Of a DNA stretch of 32,352 nt, positions 1 through 5,861 are shown one piece after another (position 1 is the stretch's first letter; each line of letters starts with the position of its first letter). The stretch is from Bacteroides sp. GTDB lineage: Bacteria > Bacteroidota > Bacteroidia > Bacteroidales > Bacteroidaceae. A model generated the notes under the pieces. It was not told the origin of the DNA and searched no databases. It was given only the letters and a program-made list of their open reading frames with translations. The stretch spans positions 1 through 32,352 of the forward strand of contig JAGATY010000058.1 in NCBI GenBank assembly GCA_017621035.1, read 5' to 3'. Made by a program: the position numbers and the translations under genes.

Positions 1-87
1 ACTGCCACTTTCATAATAATCCTTCAATACACTCAACTTGAATTGAAGGTCTAGTTTACGACGAGAACGTCGCTTCTTTTCTTCCAT
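1..87 (-). CDS. Partial transposase-like / HTH protein, N-terminus only
   Basis: The first 29 codons of a minus-strand gene run off the left edge. The start is the ATG at 87-85, and the peptide begins MEEKKRRSRRKLDLQFKLSV and continues LKDYYESGS. A very basic start followed by a helix ending in a Y-Y-E-S-G-S type turn resembles the N-terminal helix-turn-helix of IS3/IS911-type transposase OrfA proteins, which is inference from pattern only. No catalytic region is in view, so it could also be another small HTH protein. It lies downstream of and co-directional with the NVEALA gene, separated by an inverted repeat. Confidence 0.4.
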   Translation of the reverse strand, partial: MEEKKRRSRRKLDLQFKLSVLKDYYESGS

Positions 88-91
88 TTTT

Positions 92-121
92 TTACACGTT
101 TTAATTGTTAAACACGTGTAA
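92..121. repeat. Inverted repeat TTACACGT...ACGTGTAA
   Basis: TTACACGT (92-99) and ACGTGTAA (114-121) are perfect inverted copies around a 14-bp AT-rich centre. The element lies 5 bp upstream of the start of the truncated left-edge ORF. It could be an operator, or part of the end of a mobile element. Confidence 0.5.
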
Positions 122-133
122 AGTAAATCTGTA

Positions 134-352
134 CTAAGTCACTTTGTAAACATACTTCACTTTCTCTCCAGTACCCGGACATTCGATTTCCCCAACACCG
201 ACACAATTTATAGTGGTTTCTTCGTCTTCACCGGAAGCCAATGCCTCCACATTTCTTAACTCTACATCCGTCATTGGGGGACGTGAATGGGTGTGTGCGA
301 AACAAACTAAAAGCATAGCTGCAACGCCACCAATAAAAATTACCTTTCTCAT
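134..352 (-). CDS. NVEALA-family small secreted protein
   Basis: A 72-residue protein with a basic N-terminus (MRK) and a hydrophobic signal-like segment at about residues 4-19. The motif NVEALASGE follows at 34-42, preceded by a D-V-E-L stretch. After this comes a short tail with two cysteines (C50, C58) in the pattern CVGVGEIECPGTGEKV. The NVEALA motif followed by an acidic/Gly segment and a Cys-containing tail defines a Bacteroidales-specific family of small exported proteins (Pfam NVEALA) of unproven function. The leader-plus-short-tail layout resembles a processed peptide, which is inference. The gene is directly downstream of a membrane-bound winged-helix regulator and has its own promoter with two upstream direct repeats. 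The beta-propeller lipoprotein often said to accompany such genes is not in view. Confidence 0.8.
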   Translation of the reverse strand: MRKVIFIGGVAAMLLVCFAHTHSRPPMTDVELRNVEALASGEDEETTINCVGVGEIECPGTGEKVKYVYKVT

Positions 353-380
353 AGACTTGTGTATTTCAATTTACAGTAGT

Positions 381-437
381 CAAAAATAGAGAATAAAAAA
401 GGAATTAGGAAATTTTTGCGCTGACAGCCGCTGACAG
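381..437 (-). promoter_or_regulatory. Promoter of NVEALA gene with two upstream direct repeats
   Basis: On the minus strand TATTTTTG (388-381) fits the Bacteroides -7 consensus TAnnTTTG exactly. TTTC (412-409) lies 20 bp upstream, a one-mismatch -33 element. Just beyond it, CTGTCAGC occurs twice as direct copies (430-437 and 420-427) with a 10-bp period, one helical turn. Tandem sites with this period next to the -33 are the usual arrangement for OmpR-fold activators, and such a regulator is encoded immediately upstream. The predicted leader is about 20-25 nt. Confidence 0.6.
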
Positions 438-477
438 AAACAGTTTTTAGCGCGTAAACAAGACAGAGACGAAGAGA

Positions 478-1593
478 CTATTTTCCTGATGAAATGGGCG
501 ATTTTAGTGTATAAACATCCTCATCCAGCTCTATAACGTAAGAACTGACAGAACTCAATACTTTGCGTAAACGGGAGACAGCAGCATGCAACTTGTCCAT
601 ATTAAAATCTTCTCCCCAAAGCGTTTTGGCTATCTCTTCACGGCTTACTTTATGCTCTTCGGCCAAGATAAACAGCCTCAATAAGGCCAAGGAGTTTTTT
701 GAAATAGAACTTTTTTTCTCGCCACACGTGATGGTTCGGGCATCGAAGTCTACCAATAAATTCCCCAACAGATAAGTCTCACTCGTTTCTGCCGTTTGTG
801 ATAAGGGGAATATCTCTTTTACCGGAATCTCCTTTTTAATCACTTTCTCAACAACAACCACCTCTCTTTTAGCTGTTTCTTTTGTATGAACTTTTAACCA
901 AATTCTAGCACACAGGTCATAAATACGGAGAAAGAAAAGCAGAATCAGCAGAAAAAACAAGCCGAATAGGGAGATAGACACCCAGACAGCTGTCACTTCT
1001 TTCTCTTTACCAGATAGAATATAGCCGGTAAACTCTCCCTCACAGCGGAAACCTAAATAATAAGAGAGCAGACTGTCTGAGCAGGATATGTATAGAGAAT
1101 CGATAGAGTAGTGTTTAAGTGTTTTCCCCAATAGGTCAGTCCATCTGTACCGAATAGCACCCTGCAAAGGATTTTGTTGGGATGCCAACCGCCTATTCCA
1201 ATCGTTTTGCACAGAATCCACTGATAGCAAATCTTTTTCTAACAGACTGCTTACCACAATTCTTTGCCTAGTCTCCGGGTACAAACAGTTATCTGCTTTA
1301 ATTTGAGGGATGGGGTAAGGACGTTTTCCATATTCAGATATTGCCCACACCGTGTCAGAAATCCGGGGCTGCAGGGTTTGGTATTGGGGAGCATCTGTAG
1401 TAATGATTCTAACCTCATGGCCTTTATGCCTACCTATCTCCTGCTGCAAAGCCTCTCGGAACGCTTCTTTGGCTTCCGCCTCCCACACAGAAATCTGTGT
1501 GCGATAGGCAGTGTATCGCTCCCACGAGTAGCCCAACCAAGCGGTCAGGCAGACAACCAAAGTCAGTATGTAGGTAATCGTGCGTCGGGTCAT
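478..1593 (-). CDS. Membrane-anchored winged-helix transcriptional regulator
   Basis: A 371-residue protein with two predicted membrane segments (about 5-22 and 199-224). Between them is an extracytoplasmic domain of about 175 residues with no motif I recognise. After the second segment comes a charged linker (about 235-262), then an OmpR/PhoB-type winged-helix DNA-binding domain at about 275-365, with a recognition-helix region around SREEIAKTLWGED and KLHAAVSRLRKVL. This is a one-component, ToxR/CadC-like design with the order of parts reversed: sensor outside and N-terminal, DNA-binding domain inside and C-terminal. There is no receiver or kinase domain. It precedes the NVEALA gene by 125 bp on the same strand and follows glsB by 86 bp. 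The likely target is the NVEALA promoter (inference). Confidence is high for architecture and low for the signal sensed. Confidence 0.85.
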   Translation of the reverse strand: MTRRTITYILTLVVCLTAWLGYSWERYTAYRTQISVWEAEAKEAFREALQQEIGRHKGHEVRIITTDAPQYQTLQPRISDTVWAISEYGKRPYPIPQIKADNCLYPETRQRIVVSSLLEKDLLSVDSVQNDWNRRLASQQNPLQGAIRYRWTDLLGKTLKHYSIDSLYISCSDSLLSYYLGFRCEGEFTGYILSGKEKEVTAVWVSISLFGLFFLLILLFFLRIYDLCARIWLKVHTKETAKREVVVVEKVIKKEIPVKEIFPLSQTAETSETYLLGNLLVDFDARTITCGEKKSSISKNSLALLRLFILAEEHKVSREEIAKTLWGEDFNMDKLHAAVSRLRKVLSSVSSYVIELDEDVYTLKSPISSGK

Positions 1594-1679
1594 AATATAG
1601 ATAAGGTAACAGCTACTCTGATTCAGGTAGCCGGAAGTCCCACTCTCGGGGTAAAGAAACGCCCCTATGTAACCCCTCT

Positions 1680-2666
1680 TTACTTACCCGGCAAGAAGAG
1701 TTTATTGGCACCGGAAGTGAGTGCACAGGCGTCCGGTTCGTTTTCTAGGAAGGACTCGATGTGGCGGATGCGCTTCTCTGCCAGAATCTCATCTACGGCA
1801 ATCAGGATACCGGTTTCCTCCACGTCTCCAAACTCATCGTTTATGGCCGTGCCAAACATACGCATGGTAGGGCTGAGGCTCATGTAGGCATTTACCAGGG
1901 GAGGAATATTATAACCCAACTTACGAACCTCGGCATTCAGAATCTTATAGTTTTCCTTGAAAGTATCTTTACAGAAGAGCTGTTCCAATTCGGCCTCGGG
2001 AGTCTCCAACTTCAGCGGCTCCATCGGGGTGACCAGTCCCTCTTTGTCGCCAAAGTGTTTCTTTAAGAAGTAGAGAATCATGTCGCGTCCCTGGCGGTGA
2101 TAGCTGGGGTACATGGTCACTTTGCCGAAGTAGTACTTCACGTTGGGCATGATAACCGTGAGGGCACCCAGTCCGTCCCACAAATTATCCAGGGCGAAGA
2201 GGCCTTTACTGTCCGAGCGGGTAGACTGATACTCCAGCGTTACAAACGAGCGACCCAACTCAATGGTGGTGGGCAGATAGTCCTTAAGAAACTCCTCCGA
2301 GAAGTTAAACATGTGTGAAGTGGCCAAAATCGGATGACCCTGCTCATCGAAACGCACGTCGGTACCCAGCAGATAGCGGTATCCGCCCAGAATCTCCTCA
2401 GCTTCAGGATTCCATACAATCAGCTGCTTATAGGGATTCTCCATCACGTCATACTCGTCGATGTCCATCGACTTGCCGGTACCTCCTCCGGCTGCACGAA
2501 AAGCAATCTCACGCAAACGTCCTATCTCCTTCATCGTGTTTGGCGAGTCCTGAGCTGTGATAATGTAAATCTGGTTGTGGCTACGATTGGTCATTCGCAG
2601 ACGCTTCTCTTCGGTTAACTCCGCCTTCAACAGTTCCTTGCTAATCGGTGCAATAATCTCTTCCAT
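1680..2666 (-). CDS. glsB: Glycine N-acyltransferase (GlsB), GNAT-type
   Basis: A 328-residue protein of the acetyltransferase / OlsB-like family (hemolysin-type GNAT). Family signatures include RLREIAFRAAGGGTGKSMD (51-69), the central ELGRSFV (136-142), and a later YPSYHRQGRDM stretch. In Bacteroides the GlsB-GlsA pair makes glycine lipids: GlsB transfers a 3-hydroxy fatty acyl chain from acyl-ACP to the amino group of glycine, giving commendamide-type N-acyl glycine. GlsA then adds the second acyl chain. glsB follows glsA by 34 bp on the same strand, so they are very likely one transcript. The ATG at 2666 is the only sensible start. Assignment rests on family motifs and the linked glsA gene; related enzymes make ornithine lipids in other phyla. 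Confidence 0.85.
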   Translation of the reverse strand: MEEIIAPISKELLKAELTEEKRLRMTNRSHNQIYIITAQDSPNTMKEIGRLREIAFRAAGGGTGKSMDIDEYDVMENPYKQLIVWNPEAEEILGGYRYLLGTDVRFDEQGHPILATSHMFNFSEEFLKDYLPTTIELGRSFVTLEYQSTRSDSKGLFALDNLWDGLGALTVIMPNVKYYFGKVTMYPSYHRQGRDMILYFLKKHFGDKEGLVTPMEPLKLETPEAELEQLFCKDTFKENYKILNAEVRKLGYNIPPLVNAYMSLSPTMRMFGTAINDEFGDVEETGILIAVDEILAEKRIRHIESFLENEPDACALTSGANKLFLPGK

Positions 2667-2700
2667 ATATTGGGGTTCTACTATTTATCTACTTCGGTTA

Positions 2701-3519
2701 CTATAATTTATATACTATCTCTTTTACATACTGTGCCCATTGCAGGGGAGTTTTCGACTTGTCGAACGTCTCCCAGGGTATCGGTTTGCCTATGGTTACG
2801 GTAAACGTCTTGTGCCGGTTCTTCAGCATCTCGTCTGCCAGGTAGAGCATGGCGATGTTGAACTTGATGCCCAGTGCCTTGCAAACATTAGCCAGGTTGT
2901 AGAAGAAGTTGGAGTTGCGCCCTTCAAAATGGATGGGCACCACGTTGCGCTTACTCTCCACACTCTTGGTGATGAAGGTTTTCTTCCACTCCAAGTCTTT
3001 GATGACACCCTGTTGCCGGCGTGAACAAAGCCCGGCCGGAAACATAATCAGTTGGTCGTCCGACGCAAAGCCTGCCTCCACCAACCGGGGAAAGTCCTTT
3101 GCCTGCTTACCTGTCTTATTGATAGGGATGCAGAGGGGTGCCAATCCGTGCAGATTCATCAGCAGGTCGTTCACCAAGTACTTCACCTTTCCATTATAAT
3201 GCTTGCCTAGAATGTAGCCCAGTGCAATACCATCCTGTCCGCCCAACGGGTGGTTGGAAACAAATGTGCAAAGACCCTCGGCCGGCAGGTTTTCCAGTCC
3301 TTTGACCTCCAGCTTAGCATCCAGAAACTCCAGACAAGCCTCTAGGAAATCAACCCCCACCTTACCATTCGACTCTCGCAAGAATACGTTCAATTCATCC
3401 TGATGCACGATGCGTTTTAGATACGATACCAAGAACTTTGGAACATATCTATAGTGCTTCGGAGCTTTTTCCCGAAGTATCCGGTCGATGTCTATAAGAA
3501 ACAAAGAGTCGTCTTGCAT
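2701..3519 (-). CDS. glsA: O-acyltransferase (GlsA), PlsC-like
   Basis: A 272-residue member of the lysophosphatidate acyltransferase (PlsC) superfamily. The catalytic His/Asp motif reads NHPLGGQD (H90, D96), with five residues between His and Asp rather than the usual four. The acyl-acceptor motif corresponding to FPEGxRS reads FPAGLCSRR (160-168). VVPIHFEGRNSNFF (193-206) fits the motif IV region. GlsA adds the second, ester-linked acyl chain to the N-acyl glycine made by GlsB at the inner membrane. No transmembrane span is obvious, so peripheral membrane association is likely. It is the first gene of the glsA-glsB operon and has a good Bacteroides promoter 25 bp upstream. OlsA-type activity on other amino-acid lipids is the alternative. 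Confidence 0.85.
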   Translation of the reverse strand: MQDDSLFLIDIDRILREKAPKHYRYVPKFLVSYLKRIVHQDELNVFLRESNGKVGVDFLEACLEFLDAKLEVKGLENLPAEGLCTFVSNHPLGGQDGIALGYILGKHYNGKVKYLVNDLLMNLHGLAPLCIPINKTGKQAKDFPRLVEAGFASDDQLIMFPAGLCSRRQQGVIKDLEWKKTFITKSVESKRNVVPIHFEGRNSNFFYNLANVCKALGIKFNIAMLYLADEMLKNRHKTFTVTIGKPIPWETFDKSKTPLQWAQYVKEIVYKL

Positions 3520-3544
3520 ACCTGTTTTTTTTGAAAAGAATGCG

Positions 3545-3577
3545 CAAAATTAACTCTTCTTTCCCATAAATTGCAAG
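3545..3577 (-). promoter_or_regulatory. Promoter of the glsA-glsB operon
   Basis: Minus-strand TAATTTTG (3552-3545) matches TAnnTTTG. CTTG (3577-3574) supplies three of four bases of the -33 TTTG with a 21-bp spacer. The predicted leader before the glsA ATG is about 20 nt. The CTATCA repeats at 3601-3643 lie just upstream of the -33. Confidence 0.6.
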
Positions 3578-3600
3578 AAAAGAACCGAAAACTACACCCA

Positions 3601-3643
3601 AAAACTATCAAAAATCACCTGTAATCTATCAAATGATAGTTTT
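3601..3643. repeat. CTATCA repeats with a 10-bp inverted repeat and nested palindrome
   Basis: AAAACTATCA (3601-3610) is perfectly mirrored by TGATAGTTTT (3634-3643). Within the span, CTATCAAATGATAG (3626-3639) is itself a perfect palindrome around AA. The two direct CTATCA copies (3605 and 3626) are 21 bp apart, two helical turns. It sits between divergent glsA and an ECF sigma gene and is a good operator candidate for either. Confidence 0.6.
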
Positions 3644-3784
3644 TCCCCTAAACTATGTTGGAATTTCGCCCGTTGGAAATGCAGAACCTGCCTAAACTTG
3701 CACCAGCGAAAGCAAACGATAAAGTTGTTCTGAATTTCTTGAAAAAGATATGAGTGAATAATTAACCCTTAATACCTTTGATTT

Positions 3785-4288
3785 ATGAATAGTGTTACAT
3801 TTACCCAAGACCTTATCAGCGTACAAGACGAGCTGTTACGTTTTGCCTACAAGTTGACCTCCGACCGCGAAGAGGCTAATGACCTGCTGCAGGAGACCTC
3901 ATTGAAAGCCCTGGACAATGAGGATAAGTACACGCCTGACACAAACTTCAAAGGATGGATGTACACCATCATGAGAAACATCTTCATCAATAACTACCGC
4001 AAGGTGGTGCGCGACCAAACTTTTGTAGACACTACCGAGAACCTCTACCACCTGAACCTGCCGCGCGACACGGCCTATGAGAGCACCGAACGTGCCTACG
4101 ACCTGAAAGAGATGCACCGCATTGTCAACAGCCTGCCGCGCGAGTATCGTGTACCTTTCTCTATGCACATCTCCGGTTTCAAGTATCGTGAAATTGCAGA
4201 GAAACTGGGCCTTCCGCTGGGAACCGTCAAGAGTCGCATCTTCTTCACCCGCCAGAAACTGCAACAAGAACTGAAAGACTTCCGATAA
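3785..4288 (+). CDS. ECF-type RNA polymerase sigma factor
   Basis: A 167-residue sigma-70 family protein of ECF size. Region 2 covers about residues 12-75 (EANDLLQETSLKAL, then FKGWMYTIMRNIFINNYRK). Region 4 covers about 110-160 (LPREYRVPFSMHISGFKYRE, then KLGLPLGTVKSRIFFTRQKL), a clear helix-turn-helix. There is no region 1 or 3, and no anti-sigma gene beside it on either side, so its control must come from its own promoter or from elsewhere. The ATG at 3785 gives the standard N-terminus. A TAnnTTTG-like TACCTTTG ends only about four bases before this ATG; if used, the mRNA would be nearly leaderless. The gene is divergent from glsA and monocistronic, with a hairpin about 200 bp downstream. 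Its target genes cannot be read from the window. Confidence 0.9.
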   Translation: MNSVTFTQDLISVQDELLRFAYKLTSDREEANDLLQETSLKALDNEDKYTPDTNFKGWMYTIMRNIFINNYRKVVRDQTFVDTTENLYHLNLPRDTAYESTERAYDLKEMHRIVNSLPREYRVPFSMHISGFKYREIAEKLGLPLGTVKSRIFFTRQKLQQELKDFR

Positions 4289-4485
4289 GCATCTGAATCT
4301 CAGGTGGAGATGAGGGAAGATAGAAGTAGATAGGGGGAGATAAAGGCCGAATGATTCTATCCCATTCCGAGCCTATCATTCATTATCTTTGATTTTCAAA
4401 GAATCTCTATCTTTCGCAACACATACCCTTTATTCGGTTGAATTCAAGTCGTTGAATAACAGAAATAACTAGACTGCTAAACCAT

Positions 4486-4545
4486 CCGGCACGCCTGCCC
4501 TAACCATTTCCTATTTACAACCCAAGGCGTGCCGGAACTTTATTT
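4486..4545 (+). terminator. Hairpin with U-rich tail after the sigma gene
   Basis: CCGGCACGCCT (4486-4496) pairs perfectly with AGGCGTGCCGG (4525-4535), an 11-bp stem. The loop is 28 nt and AACTTTATTTTCT follows. The stem is strong; the loop is longer than in a classical intrinsic terminator. It is probably the end of the ECF sigma transcript. Confidence 0.5.
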
Positions 4546-4670
4546 TCTCTACCCCTCACATTTGTCTCCCAAAGGCAAGCTAACGCCTGCCCGATACAAA
4601 GTCTAAAAGTGGTTATGTAACTTTACAAATCATTTCCGGACTTTCACTCCTTACACCTTACTCTCTCGCC

Positions 4671-4736
4671 CTATTCGCCTCCTATTCGCCTCCTATCACC
4701 TCCCTATCACCTCCCTATCAGCTCCCTACCAGAGCC
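4671..4736. repeat. 11-bp tandem repeat, six copies
   Basis: Six consecutive 11-bp units: CTATTCGCCTC twice, CTATCACCTCC twice, CTATCAGCTCC, and a diverged CTACCAGAGCC. The period is close to one DNA turn. No ORF runs through it. The CTATCA core also occurs in the repeat at 3601-3643. Confidence 0.8.
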
Positions 4737-4747
4737 GTCACACCTTT

Positions 4748-4821
4748 GATACTGCTTCGATATTCCTTCGTTATCTACTAAGTAAATCAGCTGTTTACCG
4801 AATGTATATCGAAGCAGTATC
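4748..4821. repeat. Perfect 16-bp inverted repeat
   Basis: GATACTGCTTCGATAT (4748-4763) is exactly mirrored by ATATCGAAGCAGTATC (4806-4821) around 42 bp. The 74-bp unit looks like a REP- or MITE-type palindromic element or a large hairpin. No transposase is nearby. Confidence 0.75.
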
Positions 4822-4862
4822 GGTAGTGATGCAAGTGGGTAATGGAGAAGAAAGCCCCTTGA

Positions 4863-4880
4863 CTCCCCTCCAAAGGGGAG
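4863..4880. repeat. Short G/C hairpin CTCCCCT-CCAA-AGGGGAG
   Basis: A 7-bp perfect stem with a 4-nt loop. There is no T-run after it, so it is not a standard terminator. The surrounding AGCCCCTTGACTCCCCT pattern looks like a dispersed Bacteroidetes intergenic repeat; that impression comes from memory, not from a search. Confidence 0.4.
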
Positions 4881-4909
4881 CTTAGGATGCTCAGTGGATA
4901 GCTGGAGGT

Positions 4910-5146
4910 GGAGATATGTCATAAATCAATTATTGATATTTTAGGTACAGGTGGGATGGAGATCTACGGTAGGATTACAACTGTCCGGTTATAAAAACAA
5001 AGCGAAAATCAGTAATTTTCCGTGACATATTATTGAGTGAATTGGAATAATCTGTGCCTAGATTAACATCAGTTTGATAGATGGTCTTTCAGATCTTCTA
5101 CTGAAACTGTGTCTAAAATATCAATAAGTTGATTTACGACTTCTCC
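4910..5146. repeat. Long imperfect inverted repeat
   Basis: The left arm (4910-4944) and the complement of the right arm (5146-5113) share an exact 15-base core, TTATTGATATTTTAG, plus TAAATCAA and GGAGA, with only a few differences and gaps. Weaker similarity (including AGATCT) continues inward for about 30 bp. The element spans about 237 bp. It may be a MITE-like element, a decayed mobile element, or two facing copies of a related sequence. Confidence 0.55.
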
Positions 5147-5311
5147 TTGTTGAAAGTGACTTCGTCACCCACTCTTTCAGGCCTCAGAAGTAGTCCTAAG
5201 GAGGATATTTTGCCCCACCTTTGGAAGATTTTTAAGGTCATTCATTATCAAACGAATAAGTAATTAACAAGCTGTTGAAAACTTCTCTGAAAGTTTTTTC
5301 GATATTTATAG

Positions 5312-5336
5312 TGGGGAATTGTGGGGAAATGTGTAC
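5312..5336 (+). promoter_or_regulatory. MraZ-box-like repeats and promoter region of the dcw cluster
   Basis: TGGGG (5312-5316), a 5-bp gap, TGGGG (5322-5326), a 5-bp gap, and a degenerate TGTAC (5332-5336). MraZ of E. coli binds TGGGN repeats separated by 5 bp in its own promoter, so this fits an autoregulatory site. The weak -7 candidate TACTTTTA (5334-5341) overlaps the last repeat, as expected for repression. The mraZ ATG lies 34 bp downstream of the array. Confidence 0.7.
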
Positions 5337-5370
5337 TTTTACCGTCGCTTTTTATAATAATGTGTAAAAC

Positions 5371-5838
5371 ATGATACAATTTTTGGGAAATATCGAGGCT
5401 AAAACTGATGCGAAGGGGCGTGTATTCCTGCCTGCCGTGTTCAGAAAGCAGTTGCAAGCGGTTCAGGAAGAGCGGTTGGTGCTGCGTAAAGATGTGTACC
5501 AAGATTGTTTGGTACTCTATCCTGAGAGTGTGTGGTTTGCCACCCAGCAGCAGCTTCGCAACCGCTTGAATCGTTGGAATGCTCGTCAGCAGGCTGTGTT
5601 TCGTCAGTTTGTCAGCGATGCTGAGGTGGTTATCCCCGACGGTAACGGTCGCATTTTGCTCTCCAAGCGCCATATGCAGTTGGCAGGCATCCGCAACGAT
5701 GTGCGTTTTATCGGTGTGGACAACACTATTGAGATTTGGGCTAAGGAGCGTGCAGACCGTCCTTTCCTGAGCAACAAGGAGTTTAGCAGCGCCTTGGAAG
5801 AGGCTCTGGGACAGAAGGAAGAGGAGATGCCATTTTGA
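5371..5838 (+). CDS. mraZ: MraZ, division/cell-wall cluster transcriptional regulator
   Basis: A 155-residue protein with the two SpoVT/AbrB-like halves of MraZ. The first carries DAKGRVFLP (about 13-21) and the second DGNGRILLS (about 90-98), the paired D-x-x-G-R signatures. MraZ forms a ring-shaped oligomer that binds DNA and controls the dcw promoter, including its own. Here it is the first gene of the cluster, as in most bacteria, and TGGGN repeats lie just upstream. The ATG at 5371 matches the usual N-terminus (M-x-x-F-x-G). Its C-terminus is Glu-rich. The stop overlaps a possible TTG start of rsmH. Confidence 0.95.
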   Translation: MIQFLGNIEAKTDAKGRVFLPAVFRKQLQAVQEERLVLRKDVYQDCLVLYPESVWFATQQQLRNRLNRWNARQQAVFRQFVSDAEVVIPDGNGRILLSKRHMQLAGIRNDVRFIGVDNTIEIWAKERADRPFLSNKEFSSALEEALGQKEEEMPF

Positions 5839-5861
5839 AAATTGAAACCCGAGAAGAGTGT

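Larger units (their letters stand above)
4289..5311. other. Gene-poor intergenic region rich in repeats
   Basis: This stretch of about 1 kb between the sigma gene and the mraZ control region has no ORF that looks like a real gene. It holds a terminator-like hairpin (4486-4535), an 11-bp tandem array (4671-4736), a perfect 16-bp inverted repeat (4748-4821), a short G/C hairpin (4863-4880) and a long imperfect inverted repeat (4910-5146). On the minus strand near 5040-5235 there are short coding-like runs in one frame, broken by stops (MNDLKNLPKVGQNILL, then GEVVNQLIDILDTVSVEDL after two stops). This could be a decayed gene, but I recognise no family. Confidence 0.6.

Noticed and set aside
4671-4736. 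A CRISPR array
   Set aside because: The repeats are 11 bp with no spacers, and no cas genes are in view.
4707-4922. A 71-codon minus-strand frame across the 11-bp repeats and the inverted repeat
   Set aside because: Its sequence is made of the repeats themselves; no coding signature.
5248-5673. A 141-codon minus-strand frame over the mraZ promoter and 5' half
   Set aside because: It overlaps mraZ and its control region and shows no family likeness.
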